This document shows, piece after piece, positions 25,148 through 35,006 of a stretch of DNA of 55,360 nt. Position 1 is the stretch's first letter. Every line of letters begins with the position of its first letter. The stretch is from Clostridiales bacterium (GTDB lineage: Bacteria; Bacillota; Clostridia; Oscillospirales; QAMX01). The notes under the pieces are model-generated. The model was not told where the DNA came from, ran no database searches, and worked only from the letters and a program-made list of their open reading frames with translations. A program made the position numbers and the translations under genes. The stretch lies in the NCBI GenBank assembly GCA_016303065.1, contig JAEDMJ010000007.1, forward strand, positions 1 through 55,360, in the 5' to 3' direction.

Positions 25148-28100
25148 GAGATTTCGTCCATCTTCACGTGCACAGCGAATACAGTCTTCTGGACGGTGCG
25201 TGCCGGATAAGCGAGTCGGTCAGGCGTGCAAAGGAGCTTGGCCAGCGCGCGCTTGCCATCACCGATCACGGGGTTATGTACGGCGTTTACGACTTTTGGA
25301 AGGCGGCAAAGGCCGAGGGGATAAAGCCGATCATCGGATGCGAGGTATACCTTGCGCCGAGAACGCGCTTTGACCGGACCTACGACCTTGACTCCGAAGC
25401 GGAGCACCTTGTCCTTTTGTGTGAAAACAACGAGGGCTACAAAAATCTCACGCGCATGGTGAGCCTTGCATGGACGGAAGGATTTTACATAAAGCCCAGG
25501 GTGGACATGGAGCTTCTGCGCAGGTATTCAAAGGGCCTCATATGCCTTTCCGCCTGTATCGCCGGGCGCATACCGCGGCTTATCCTGAAAGGACAGTACG
25601 GCAAGGCCGCGGCTTTTGCCGCAGAGCTTAGAGATATTTTCGGAGAAGGGAATTTCTTCCTCGAGCTTCAGGACCACGGGATCCCGGAACAGAAAACGGT
25701 GAACGCCGCCCTTCTGCGGATGCACAGAGAAACGGGGATCCCGCTTGCGGCGACAAACGACGCGCACTATGTGCGGAGGGAGAACGCGGAGCTTCAGGAC
25801 GTGCTTATGTGCATCCAGACCATGAAAAAACTGGCCGACACCGACCGAATGCGCTTTGACTCCGACAATTTCTATCTCAAAAGCGGCGACGAGATGGCGG
25901 CGCTCTTTCCTGAAACCCCGGAGGCGCTTGAAAACACCGTGAAGATTGCGGAGCGCTGTGAGGTGGAGTTCAGGTTTGAGGGATATATTCAGCCGGTCTT
26001 TCCCCTTCCCCGGGGGGAGAGCGACAGCGGAGAGTATCTCCGGAAGCTTTGCAGCGAGGGTTTTGTCAGAAGGTACGGCGAAAACGCGCCGCAGAGCTAC
26101 CGGGAGAGGCTTGAATACGAGCTTTCCGTGATCATCGGAATGGGGTTTCCCGACTACTACCTGATAGTTGCGGACTATGTGAACCATGCAAAGAACGTGG
26201 GAATACCTGTCGGGCCGGGAAGAGGTTCGGGAGCGGGAAGCATCGCCGCATACTGCATGGGCATTACGGAAATATGCCCGATGAAGTACGACCTGCCCTT
26301 TGAAAGGTTTCTCAACCCCGAAAGAGTATCCATGCCGGACTTTGACGTGGATTTCTGCCCCAAGCGGCGGGGAGAAATGATCGACTACATGGTGGAGCGC
26401 TACGGCGCGGATCATGTCTCGCAGATAATCACCTTCGGAACCATGGCGGCGAGGGCGGTGATACGGGACGTCGGAAGAGTTCTGGATATTCCGTATGCCG
26501 ACGTGGACAGGATCGCAAAGCAGATACCGAACGAGCTGCACATCACCATTGACAAGGCGCTTGAAAAGTCGCCGGCTTTGAGGGAAAGCTGCGAAAACGA
26601 CCCGGTCGTCAAAAGGCTTATCAGCATTTCCAGAGGTCTTGAGGGAATGCCGAGAAACGCTTCGACGCACGCAGCGGGTCTTGTCGTTACGCCCGAACCG
26701 ACTGTGGAGTACGTGCCGCTGGCAAAAAACGACGATGCCGTCGTGACCCAGTTCCCGATGAACACCATCGCCGACCTGGGACTTGTCAAAATGGACTTTC
26801 TGGGGCTTCGGAACCTTACCATAATCGACGATACGGTGCAGCAGATCAGAAAAACGCAGCCGGACTTTTCGCTTATGAATATTCCCGACGACGATCCGGA
26901 CACTTTCAAAATGCTTGGGGAGGGGAAGACCTGCGGCGTGTTTCAGCTTGAAAGCGCGGGCATGACGAACCTTGCCGTCAGCATGAAGGCCCAGTCGATT
27001 GAAGAGATATGCGCCGTTATCGCCCTTTACCGGCCGGGGCCGATGGAACAGATCCCAAAGTATATAGAGGGAAAATTTCATCCGGAGCGCGTGACATACC
27101 GGCATCCCCTGCTTAAAAATGCGCTTCAGGTGACTTACGGGTGTCCGCTGTACCAGGAGCAGGTCATGGAGATCTTCCGCACCCTGGGCGGATATTCCCT
27201 GGGCCATGCCGACATCGTCCGCAGAGCCATAAGCAAGAAGAAGATGTCGGTTCTGGAACACGAAAAGAACAGCTTTATTTACGGAAACCCGGAGGAGGGC
27301 GTTCCGGGCTGCGCCGCCAACGGTATTGACGAGGAAACGGCGAAAGCCATCTTTGCGGACATCGAGAGTTTCGCGAGCTACGGCTTCAACAAGGGGCATT
27401 CCGCGGCCTACGCGCTGATCAGCTATCAGACGGCGTACCTCAAATGTCACTACCCCGGCGAATATATGGGCGCTCTGCTCTCCAGCGTTCTGGACAACGC
27501 GGGAAAGGTTGCCGAGTACAGCGCCGAGTGCAAAAATATGAACATCTCCATTCTGCCGCCGGACGTTAACCGCAGCGAAGACGGTTTTACCGTCGAGAAC
27601 GGAAACATCAGATTCGGGCTTGTGGCAGTCAAAAACGTCGGTCTGAAGCTTATTTTGGACCTTGTGGAGGAGAGAAAGAAAAACGGGCCGTTTTCGAGCT
27701 TTGTGGATTTCTGCCGCAGGATGAGCGGGTTTGACTTTAACAAGCGCGCGGCCGAATCGCTTATACGGTGCGGAGCCTGCGACTCCTTCGGCCTTTACCG
27801 GTCGCAGATGCTTGCCATGTTCGAGGGCATTATCGACTCGGCGGCAAAGGAGCGGGCGTCAAGAGTTGAAAACCAGCTTTTCCTTTTTGAAGAGGAAGAG
27901 ATGCCTCCGGTTCCGGAGCCCGTACCGCCGAAAATGGAGGAGTTTTCGCGGAGGGAACTGCTCGTGATGGAGAAGGAAACGACGGGGATTTATCTTTCCG
28001 GACACCCTCTGGACGAATATGCCCGGGATTTTGAGGTTTCCCTCACGATGCCCCTGTCCGAGATAATCGGAGAAGGAGCGGACGCGGAGAACGACGGGGA

Positions 28101-28755
28101 GGAACAGGCGAGGGGCAACCTCAGCCTTGACGGAAAGCTTGTCGTTGTGGGCGGGATTGTGACTTCGGTAAAGCAGAAGACCACAAAAAACAACCAGATC
28201 ATGGCCTTTGTTGGGTTTGAAGACCTGACCGGAAGTCTTGAAATGCTGGTTTTTCCAAAGATTCTGGCAAGCTTCGGAGGGTATCTCCGCGCGGAGAACG
28301 CCGTCGTCGTCAAGGCGAGAGTCAGCATCCGCGAGGGCGAGGATCCGAAGCTTATCTGCGAGGAGTGCCGTCCGGCGCGCCCCGCGGCGATGGTGGAAGC
28401 CGAGCTTGCCGATGCGGCCAAAAAGGCGGGAGCAGAAAAGAAAGCTCCCGCCCTTGGCGAATACGACGAGAGCAACAAAAGTACGGTCTTCGACGGGCCG
28501 GCCGTCGGGGGCGCTCCGGCGCCGAAGCCGGAGAACAAAAAACTCTTCCTGCGCCTTGAAAATGAGGATCCGGCGCTTTTCAGAAGGCTCAAAGGTCTTT
28601 TCCAGATGTTCCCCGGCGATATGCCGGTGATACTGTGGATAAAGTCGGCGAACAAAAAGCTTTCCGGAGGAGCGGAGAACCTCGTGAACGGGGACCCGCG
28701 TTTTATCGCCGAGCTGATAAGGCTTCTGGGCGAGGGCAGCGCAATTGTCAAATAG
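25144..28755 (+). CDS. dnaE: DNA polymerase III alpha subunit DnaE
   Basis: 1203 residues from the ATG at 25144, which overlaps the whiA stop (ATGA). The PHP domain (about 1-270) starts with HLHVHSEYSLLDG. The polymerase palm has the PDFDVDF motif near 399, with the catalytic aspartates; the GPGRGSGAGS segment precedes it. Fingers and a helix-hairpin-helix region follow, then an OB-fold near 1000 (VVVGGIVTSVKQKT). It is the DnaE type rather than PolC (no inserted exonuclease). Bacillota usually carry both, with DnaE extending primers and PolC doing bulk synthesis; PolC is not in the window. Confidence 0.97.
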   Translation: MRDFVHLHVHSEYSLLDGACRISESVRRAKELGQRALAITDHGVMYGVYDFWKAAKAEGIKPIIGCEVYLAPRTRFDRTYDLDSEAEHLVLLCENNEGYKNLTRMVSLAWTEGFYIKPRVDMELLRRYSKGLICLSACIAGRIPRLILKGQYGKAAAFAAELRDIFGEGNFFLELQDHGIPEQKTVNAALLRMHRETGIPLAATNDAHYVRRENAELQDVLMCIQTMKKLADTDRMRFDSDNFYLKSGDEMAALFPETPEALENTVKIAERCEVEFRFEGYIQPVFPLPRGESDSGEYLRKLCSEGFVRRYGENAPQSYRERLEYELSVIIGMGFPDYYLIVADYVNHAKNVGIPVGPGRGSGAGSIAAYCMGITEICPMKYDLPFERFLNPERVSMPDFDVDFCPKRRGEMIDYMVERYGADHVSQIITFGTMAARAVIRDVGRVLDIPYADVDRIAKQIPNELHITIDKALEKSPALRESCENDPVVKRLISISRGLEGMPRNASTHAAGLVVTPEPTVEYVPLAKNDDAVVTQFPMNTIADLGLVKMDFLGLRNLTIIDDTVQQIRKTQPDFSLMNIPDDDPDTFKMLGEGKTCGVFQLESAGMTNLAVSMKAQSIEEICAVIALYRPGPMEQIPKYIEGKFHPERVTYRHPLLKNALQVTYGCPLYQEQVMEIFRTLGGYSLGHADIVRRAISKKKMSVLEHEKNSFIYGNPEEGVPGCAANGIDEETAKAIFADIESFASYGFNKGHSAAYALISYQTAYLKCHYPGEYMGALLSSVLDNAGKVAEYSAECKNMNISILPPDVNRSEDGFTVENGNIRFGLVAVKNVGLKLILDLVEERKKNGPFSSFVDFCRRMSGFDFNKRAAESLIRCGACDSFGLYRSQMLAMFEGIIDSAAKERASRVENQLFLFEEEEMPPVPEPVPPKMEEFSRRELLVMEKETTGIYLSGHPLDEYARDFEVSLTMPLSEIIGEGADAENDGEEQARGNLSLDGKLVVVGGIVTSVKQKTTKNNQIMAFVGFEDLTGSLEMLVFPKILASFGGYLRAENAVVVKARVSIREGEDPKLICEECRPARPAAMVEAELADAAKKAGAEKKAPALGEYDESNKSTVFDGPAVGGAPAPKPENKKLFLRLENEDPALFRRLKGLFQMFPGDMPVILWIKSANKKLSGGAENLVNGDPRFIAELIRLLGEGSAIVK

Positions 28756-28794
28756 GGAAATGCGATGCGAAAAAATACGGAATGCAGTTTTTTG

Positions 28795-28823
28795 TTGACT
28801 GTACCGAAAGATTGGGATATAAT
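28795..28823 (+). promoter_or_regulatory. Strong sigma-A promoter for dnaB
   Basis: TTGACT (28795-28800), a 17-bp spacer, then TATAAT (28818-28823), 35 bases before the dnaB start. Confidence 0.88.
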
Positions 28824-28858
28824 ATAATTTATATTTTGGGAAAGGAGAAATCGGAAAA

Positions 28859-30199
28859 ATGGAAGATCTCGTACTTCGAAGACTGCCTTACAGCGCAGAA
28901 GCGGAGCAGGCGGTGCTGGGAAGCATTCTGATTGACCCACAGACCGTTTCGGCGGCGGTTTCGATGCTGAAAGCGGACGATTTCTATATTCCCGAAAACG
29001 CGAAGATTTTTGAAACGCTTGTGGCGATGTTTACAGGCGGCGAGAAGATCGACCCCATAACGCTGCTTGACAAGCTCAAGGCCCTTGAGCTTTATGACGA
29101 GGCCGGCGGAAGAGCGTATCTTTACAAGCTTATGGAGACGACGCCCACAGCGGTCAATATCGAGGCCTACGCCGCTATCGTCAAGGACAAGGCGAAGCTC
29201 AGAAAGCTTGCCGAGCTGACGGGAGAGGCCAACACGCGCGCTTTGGGCGAGGTCGGTTCCGTTTCGGAACAGCTGGAGGTTCTTGAACAGCAGCTTTTTG
29301 AGCTCAGGGGCGAACGCTCCGGAACGGGGCTCGTTCCCATCCGGGACGCGCTGAACGACAGTCTGCGCGAGATGAAAGAGCTCGCGTCCGAGGGAGGAAA
29401 GCTTCCCGGACTTCCCACGGGCTTCCGCGATCTCGATTTTTACATTTCCGGCCTGAACCGATCGGACCTTATCATCCTTGCGGCGCGTCCGGGCGTCGGA
29501 AAAACTTCGGTCGCGCTGAACATTGCGCGCAACGCCGCAGAGGCCGGCGAGGGGAAAGCGGTGCTGATTTTCAACCTGGAAATGAGCCGTGTACAGCTTG
29601 TTCAGAGAATGCTTTCCAGCGAGGCTCTGGTGGAGCTTGGAAAACTCAGAACGGCCAACATGGTCAAGGACGAGTGGGACAGGCTTGTTGCCGGAGCGCT
29701 TAAACTCGCAAAAATGCCCATATATGTGGACGATTCTTCGAATATCTCGGTTGCGGAGATAAAGGCAAGGGTCAGAAGAGTCAGGGACGTGGGCCTTGTC
29801 ATAATCGACTATCTCCAGCTTATCCGCGGCGGACGGAAGGACGGGAACCGTGTTCTCGAGGTCAGCGACATAAGCCGCGCTTTGAAGGTCATGGCAAAAG
29901 AACTGAACATCCCGGTGCTCTGCCTGGCTCAGCTCAGCCGGGCTTCCGAGCAGAGAAAGGACGACCCGAAGCCGAAGCTTTCCGACCTTCGCGATTCTGG
30001 CGCAATCGAGCAGGACGCGGACATCGTTCTCTTCCTTTACCGGGACGAGCAGTATCACCCGGAGTCGGCGGAAAAAAATGTCTGTGACTGTATAATTGCA
30101 AAAAACCGCCACGGCCAGACTCAGACCGTCCAGTTCCAGTGGCAGGGGCAGTTCACGCGGTTTACCATGCGTGACAGGATACATGAAAAGCCGGAATAA
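28859..30199 (+). CDS. dnaB: Replicative DNA helicase DnaB
   Basis: 446 residues, normal for DnaB/DnaC-type helicases. The N-terminal domain begins LPYSAEAEQAVLGS. The RecA-like motor has Walker A RPGVGKTS (about 210), the FNLEMSR segment, Walker B LVIIDYLQL (about 315), QLSR near 360, and DLRDSGAIEQDAD. It unwinds the replication fork as a hexamer. The tilS start lies inside the last 17 bases of this gene, so the following genes are probably in the same operon. Confidence 0.97.
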   Translation: MEDLVLRRLPYSAEAEQAVLGSILIDPQTVSAAVSMLKADDFYIPENAKIFETLVAMFTGGEKIDPITLLDKLKALELYDEAGGRAYLYKLMETTPTAVNIEAYAAIVKDKAKLRKLAELTGEANTRALGEVGSVSEQLEVLEQQLFELRGERSGTGLVPIRDALNDSLREMKELASEGGKLPGLPTGFRDLDFYISGLNRSDLIILAARPGVGKTSVALNIARNAAEAGEGKAVLIFNLEMSRVQLVQRMLSSEALVELGKLRTANMVKDEWDRLVAGALKLAKMPIYVDDSSNISVAEIKARVRRVRDVGLVIIDYLQLIRGGRKDGNRVLEVSDISRALKVMAKELNIPVLCLAQLSRASEQRKDDPKPKLSDLRDSGAIEQDADIVLFLYRDEQYHPESAEKNVCDCIIAKNRHGQTQTVQFQWQGQFTRFTMRDRIHEKPE

Positions 30200-31544
30200 A
30201 CGATATTATATAGAAAAAACGCTGTGCTGGATACGGGAGCGGGAGCTTATCCGCGGAGGCGAAACGGTTCTTTGCGCCCTTTCGGGGGGAGCCGATTCAG
30301 TGGCGATGACGCTTCTGCTTAAAGAGCTTTCGGAGACTCTCGGGATTCGCGTTTGCGCGGCGCATGTGAACCATATGCTCCGGGGCGGCGAGGCGCAGCG
30401 GGACGAGGATTTCTGCCGCGGGCTTTGCGGTGAAAGAGGCATTCCGTTCACGGCCCTTCGCGGGGACGCGGCGGCTCTGGCTGCGGAGCTCGGCACGGGC
30501 ACGGAGGACGCGGCCAGAGAACTGCGTTACGGTCTTCTTTTTTCCCTCGGAGCCGACCTTGTGGCCGTTGCACACAATGCGGACGACAACCTTGAAACGG
30601 TGATTATGCGTCTTGTCCGCGGCGGCGGAGCGAGGGGACTTGCGGGAATACCGCCCGGAAACAGAAACGTCATACGTCCGATAATGTGCCTGACAAGGGC
30701 GGAGACGGAGGAGGTCTGCCGGGAATTCGGCGCGGATTTCGTCACGGATTCGACAAACCTGAGCGACGACTGCACGAGAAATATTGTCCGCCACAGGGTC
30801 ACGGGGGAGCTCAGAGGGCTCAACCCGTCGATTTCCGAGCTCGTCCTTGCAAACAGCATCCGCCTCAGAGAAGAAGACGCTTTTCTGGACGGAATCGCCG
30901 CGGAAAAGCTGGCGGAAAACGGCGGAACGCTTTCGGCGGAGCTGTTTGAAAGCTGCGGGCCGGTTCTGTCAAGGAGGATGCTGCGGATTGCGGCCGGGCG
31001 TGCCGGGACGGAGATCGACGGAGAAATGACGGAAAAGCTTCTTTCCCTTTCACTGGGAGGAAAAAGCCGTTTTTCCTTCGACGTCGGAAAGGGCGCGTAT
31101 TTCGGAGAGTACGGCGTTTTCCGTTTCGGAAAAACGGAGGCTCCGGAAGATTTTGACTTTGAGCTCTCCGAAGAAAAACCCGTGGAGATCGGGAAATGGC
31201 GTGTAAGGGTTCAAAAAGAAGCGTTCGGTGAACAAAAGATTTATAGAATATTCAAAACTTTTGCCATTAACTCTGATAGAATACACGGTGGATTAAGAGT
31301 GAGGAATGCCCGGAGCGGGGATGTTTTCCGGAAAAATGCAAAAAGCGGATCCAAAAAGCTGGGAAAGCTCTATTCGGACATGAAATTTCCGATGGAAGTC
31401 AGAAAGACACTTCCTGTTCTTGCAGACGGAGAAGGCGTCATATTTGTCCCGGGGATCGGCCCGAACGCCGCAAGGGATTTCGGCGGGACGGGACGCGTTC
31501 TGGAGATCGTATTTGAAAAGCGCATTGAACAGGAACAGATATAA
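30183..31544 (+). CDS. tilS: tRNA(Ile)-lysidine synthetase TilS
   Basis: 453 residues from the ATG at 30183, which overlaps the end of dnaB. The PP-loop ATP motif is SGGADS (about 34-39); AHVNHMLRG and the RLVRGGGARGLAGI segment are typical. The C-terminal domain ends with a small beta fold (about 375-450). It adds lysine to C34 of tRNA-Ile(CAU) so that it reads AUA, an essential step. TilS-Hpt-FtsH is a conserved gene order in Bacillota, and that order holds here. The local stretch around 31220-31290 is AT-richer than its surroundings but does not break the frame. Confidence 0.96.
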   Translation: MKSRNKRYYIEKTLCWIRERELIRGGETVLCALSGGADSVAMTLLLKELSETLGIRVCAAHVNHMLRGGEAQRDEDFCRGLCGERGIPFTALRGDAAALAAELGTGTEDAARELRYGLLFSLGADLVAVAHNADDNLETVIMRLVRGGGARGLAGIPPGNRNVIRPIMCLTRAETEEVCREFGADFVTDSTNLSDDCTRNIVRHRVTGELRGLNPSISELVLANSIRLREEDAFLDGIAAEKLAENGGTLSAELFESCGPVLSRRMLRIAAGRAGTEIDGEMTEKLLSLSLGGKSRFSFDVGKGAYFGEYGVFRFGKTEAPEDFDFELSEEKPVEIGKWRVRVQKEAFGEQKIYRIFKTFAINSDRIHGGLRVRNARSGDVFRKNAKSGSKKLGKLYSDMKFPMEVRKTLPVLADGEGVIFVPGIGPNAARDFGGTGRVLEIVFEKRIEQEQI

Positions 31545-31562
31545 GATGAAGAGGGCGGAAAG

Positions 31563-32108
31563 ATGGAATTGCACAGAGACATTGAGAGAATACTCTTATC
31601 TGAGGAACAGATCAAAAAGCGCGTTGCGGAGATCGGACAGAGGATAACGCTTGATTACGCCGGAAAGAGACCGCTGCTTGTGAGCGTGCTCAAGGGTTCG
31701 GTCGTGTTCATGGCGGACCTCATGCGGGAGATAAAGGTCGACTGCGACATCGATTTCATGAGCGTTTCCTCGTACGGCAACGGCCAGAAGAGCAGCGGCG
31801 TGGTCCGCATACTTAAAGATCTCGACCATGATATAGCCGGAAGGGACATAATCGTCGTTGAGGACATTCTCGACAGCGGTCTTACGCTTTCGTATATACT
31901 TGAAATGCTGAAAAACCGCGGCGCGGCATCCATCCGGCTCTGCACGCTGCTCGACAAGCCGGACAGACGCAGGGTGAGCGTGGCTGTGGATTATTCGGGA
32001 TTTACCGTGCCCGATGAATTTGTTGTAGGTTATGGTCTTGACTACGGCGAGACTTACAGAAATCTGCCGTACATCGGCATCCTGAAGCCGGAGGTATATA
32101 CAAAGTAA
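31563..32108 (+). CDS. hpt: Hypoxanthine phosphoribosyltransferase
   Basis: 181 residues, the usual size. The PRPP-binding loop is VVEDILDSGLTL (about 98-109), and the flexible-loop segment SVSSYGNGQKSSG is present. The protein converts hypoxanthine (and usually guanine) with PRPP to IMP or GMP in purine salvage. It lies between tilS and ftsH as in many Bacillota, where the Hpt protein can activate ftsH transcription together with TilS; that regulation is known from Bacillus and only inferred here. Confidence 0.96.
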   Translation: MELHRDIERILLSEEQIKKRVAEIGQRITLDYAGKRPLLVSVLKGSVVFMADLMREIKVDCDIDFMSVSSYGNGQKSSGVVRILKDLDHDIAGRDIIVVEDILDSGLTLSYILEMLKNRGAASIRLCTLLDKPDRRRVSVAVDYSGFTVPDEFVVGYGLDYGETYRNLPYIGILKPEVYTK

Positions 32109-32139
32109 CGGCGGCAGGTTTTGGAAAGGTGTGAATTGG

Positions 32140-34113
32140 TTGAAGAAAAAGAATTTCCGCGGAGCAATAATATATGTTCTGATGCTGGTGCTGCTCATTG
32201 CCGCGTTGGCCCTGCTCTTTGACAGAGCGAATTCGGGGCAGGAGCGCATTACTTACTCGGAGGTTCTGGATTATTTCCGGAATTCCAAGGTGAAAGAGTT
32301 TACGCTTGACGACATGACTCTTACCATGAGGCTGACGGACGACACCGAAGTCGTATACGAAGTGCCGTATCTTTCGCTTTTCATCGATGACATAACCCAG
32401 ATCATGGAAGAAAAGCGCGCGGCCGGGGAGGATATTCCCGCGCAGTACGATCTCATTCCCGCAGAAAAGACGCCGTGGTGGCTGTCTTTTGTGCCGTATA
32501 TCGTCCTGTTCGGAATCGTTATACTGCTTTGGTACTTCATGATGAGGCAGGCCAACGGCGGCGGAAAGGCGATGAACTTCGGAAAGGCCCGCGCAAAGGT
32601 GAGCGTCGGCGGAAAGAATAAGGTTACGTTTGCCGACGTTGCCGGAGCCGACGAGGAAAAGGAAGAGCTTTCCGAGATAGTCGACTTTTTGAAGGATCCG
32701 AAAAAGTACACGGACCTGGGCGCGAGAGTGCCGAGAGGCGTTCTTCTCGTCGGCCCTCCGGGAACGGGCAAGACTTATCTTGCAAAGGCGGTCGCCGGCG
32801 AGGCGGGCGTGCCATTCCTTTCAATTTCGGGTTCGGATTTTGTTGAGATGTACGTCGGCGTCGGCGCGTCCCGCGTGCGCGACCTTTTCGACCAGGCAAA
32901 GAAAAACCAGCCCGCCATCATTTTCATCGACGAGATCGACGCTGTCGGACGCCAGCGCGGCGCCGGTCTTGGCGGCGGACACGACGAACGGGAGCAGACG
33001 CTCAACCAGCTCCTCGTTGAAATGGACGGTTTCGCCGTAAACGAAGGCGTTATTATTATCGCTGCAACGAACCGCCCGGACATTCTTGACACGGCGCTTC
33101 TGCGTCCGGGACGTTTTGACCGCCAGGTCTACATCGGAATGCCCGACAAACGCGCAAGAAAAGCGATTCTCGAAATTCACGCCCGCGGAAAATCCTTTGC
33201 CAAGGACGTGGACTTTGAAACAATCGCCAAAGCGACGACCGGGTTCAGCCCGGCGGACCTTGAGAACCTTCTCAACGAGGCGGCGCTTCTCACCGCGAGA
33301 AGAAAGAAAAAGAATATCGGCATGGACGAGATTTCCGAGTCCGTCGTCAAGGTTCAGATGGGTCCGGAGAAGAAGAGCCGCGTTGTCACCGAAAAGGACA
33401 AAAAGCTTACGGCTTACCATGAAGCGGGGCACGCTGTTGTGCGCAGATTTTTGCCGCATCTTTCTCCGGTGCACCAGATATCCATCGTTCCCAGAGGCGC
33501 CGCGGGCGGATACACCATGTGGCTGCCGAGGGACGACGAGAGCTATGTTTCACGCAGCGAAATGTATGAAACCATAGTTTCCGCCCTTGGCGGACGGGTC
33601 GCGGAGAAGCTCTTCCTGGACGATATCTCCACGGGTGCGTCCCAGGATATCGCCACGGCCACCGATACGGCGAGAAAGATGGTCATGAAATACGGCATGA
33701 GCGACGCTCTCGGCCCGATCGCCTTCGGTTCCGAAAACCACGAGGTCTTTATCGGACGCGATCTCGGAACGGTGCACAACTATTCCGAAGAGGTTGCCTC
33801 GAAGATCGACGGCGAGATCTCCGCGATCATCAGGAAAGCGTACGACGAAGCCGTTAGGATACTCGGCGAAAAGGCCGACAAGGTCCACGCCGTGTCGCAG
33901 TATCTTCTGGAGCATGAGAAGATGGGCGCGGCCGAGTTCAACAGCTTCTTCGGAGCCGACGAGGGAACGCCTGCTGCGGACTCTCTCGAAGACGCCGCCG
34001 GGGAAAGCGGGGAAGAAAAGCGGAAACCTGAGGACAACGCCGGGGTCGAGCGCGAGATCACTCCCGAAGGGACGATCGTTACGCCTTCGGCGGACCGAAG
34101 CGATAAAAACTGA
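32140..34113 (+). CDS. ftsH: ATP-dependent membrane zinc metalloprotease FtsH
   Basis: 657 residues from a TTG at 32140, chosen because an AAGGTG-like RBS lies about 8 bases before it; a GTG at 32131 is the alternative. Two membrane helices (about 7-26 and 110-130) flank a small outer domain. The AAA module has Walker A GPPGTGKT near 205, Walker B IIFIDEIDA and the second region of homology with RPGRFDRQ. The protease site is HEAGH near 427, with a third ligand Asp in the later TDTARKMV stretch. The Glu/Asp-rich C-terminal tail has about 50 residues. It degrades damaged membrane proteins and regulatory factors. Confidence 0.97.
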   Translation: MKKKNFRGAIIYVLMLVLLIAALALLFDRANSGQERITYSEVLDYFRNSKVKEFTLDDMTLTMRLTDDTEVVYEVPYLSLFIDDITQIMEEKRAAGEDIPAQYDLIPAEKTPWWLSFVPYIVLFGIVILLWYFMMRQANGGGKAMNFGKARAKVSVGGKNKVTFADVAGADEEKEELSEIVDFLKDPKKYTDLGARVPRGVLLVGPPGTGKTYLAKAVAGEAGVPFLSISGSDFVEMYVGVGASRVRDLFDQAKKNQPAIIFIDEIDAVGRQRGAGLGGGHDEREQTLNQLLVEMDGFAVNEGVIIIAATNRPDILDTALLRPGRFDRQVYIGMPDKRARKAILEIHARGKSFAKDVDFETIAKATTGFSPADLENLLNEAALLTARRKKKNIGMDEISESVVKVQMGPEKKSRVVTEKDKKLTAYHEAGHAVVRRFLPHLSPVHQISIVPRGAAGGYTMWLPRDDESYVSRSEMYETIVSALGGRVAEKLFLDDISTGASQDIATATDTARKMVMKYGMSDALGPIAFGSENHEVFIGRDLGTVHNYSEEVASKIDGEISAIIRKAYDEAVRILGEKADKVHAVSQYLLEHEKMGAAEFNSFFGADEGTPAADSLEDAAGESGEEKRKPEDNAGVEREITPEGTIVTPSADRSDKN

Positions 34114-34114
34114 T

Positions 34115-34987
34115 ATGGCGAGAACAGTTCTTCTCACTGCCGGCGATCGCGACAGCAGAAGGAGTCTTGCGGGATTTTTACGGAGCAGACTGTGCGCATC
34201 GCACAGTCTGCTCGTTAAATTAAAGGCCTCTTCCGCCGTCTCCGTAAACGGAGAAAAAGCGCGCATGGACAGGGTGCTCTTTTCCGGAGACACGGTTTCC
34301 GTGGACATACCGGAGCGCTGGGACGAGACGGGGGACGAGCCGAGCCTTGCCCCGGGCTGCGGGGACGGAGCGCCGGTGCTTTTTGAGGACGAAGACTTTG
34401 TGGTCTTTTCAAAACCTGCGGGAATGCCGTCCCATCCGTCGCGCTGTCACCGGGACGATACGCTTGCAAATGTTTTTGCCGCAAAATACCCCGGGATCGT
34501 CTGCCGGACGATAACCCGGCTTGACGCCGGAACCTCCGGGACGGTGCTCGTCGCAAAAAATATGCTTTCCGGCTCCGTGGACCGAAATTCGGTGACGAGA
34601 ATATACTACGGCCTGACAGACCGGCCTGTCGGCTTTTTTCGGAGGACAGTTTCCGCTCCCATTGAAAGAGAGCTTCCGGAAAAACCGCGGCGCATTGTCA
34701 CGCCGGACGGGAAGCCCGCGGTGACGCACATCTCAAGGGTTTGCACCCGGAACGGTCTCACCCTGCTGCGTTTTCGGCTTGAGACGGGGCGGACGCACCA
34801 GATACGCGTTCACTGCGCGTACATCGGCTGTCCGCTCTGCGGGGATACGCTTTACGGCGGAACGGAGGAGCTTATCGGCCGAACGGCGCTGCATGCGGCA
34901 TTTTTGTCCCTGCGAAATCCCATAACCGGGATGCGGATCGCGGCGGGAGCCCCGCTTCCGGAAGACATGCGCTCACTTTTGAAATAG
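34115..34987 (+). CDS. RluA-family RNA pseudouridine synthase
   Basis: 290 residues from an ATG two bases after the ftsH stop; no clear RBS, so coupling to ftsH is likely. An S4-like N-terminal part (about 20-70, with SVNGEKARMD) precedes the catalytic domain. The active-site Asp is in RLDAGTSG (about 137), with FSKPAGMPSHPS and GRTHQIRVH as supporting motifs. It isomerises uridines in rRNA or tRNA; RluD-like or RluC-like targets are possible but cannot be told apart by sequence alone. The last gene in the operon before it is ftsH, and a DUF2079 gene follows. Confidence 0.94.
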   Translation: MARTVLLTAGDRDSRRSLAGFLRSRLCASHSLLVKLKASSAVSVNGEKARMDRVLFSGDTVSVDIPERWDETGDEPSLAPGCGDGAPVLFEDEDFVVFSKPAGMPSHPSRCHRDDTLANVFAAKYPGIVCRTITRLDAGTSGTVLVAKNMLSGSVDRNSVTRIYYGLTDRPVGFFRRTVSAPIERELPEKPRRIVTPDGKPAVTHISRVCTRNGLTLLRFRLETGRTHQIRVHCAYIGCPLCGDTLYGGTEELIGRTALHAAFLSLRNPITGMRIAAGAPLPEDMRSLLK

Positions 34988-35006
34988 AAAAAAGGGAGGC
35001 GGAGAT

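Noticed and set aside
25528..27450. A 640-codon minus-strand ORF opposite dnaE
   Set aside because: It is an open frame in the shadow of dnaE with no motifs or RBS.
28829..30184. A 451-codon minus-strand ORF opposite dnaB
   Set aside because: Shadow of dnaB; no domains.
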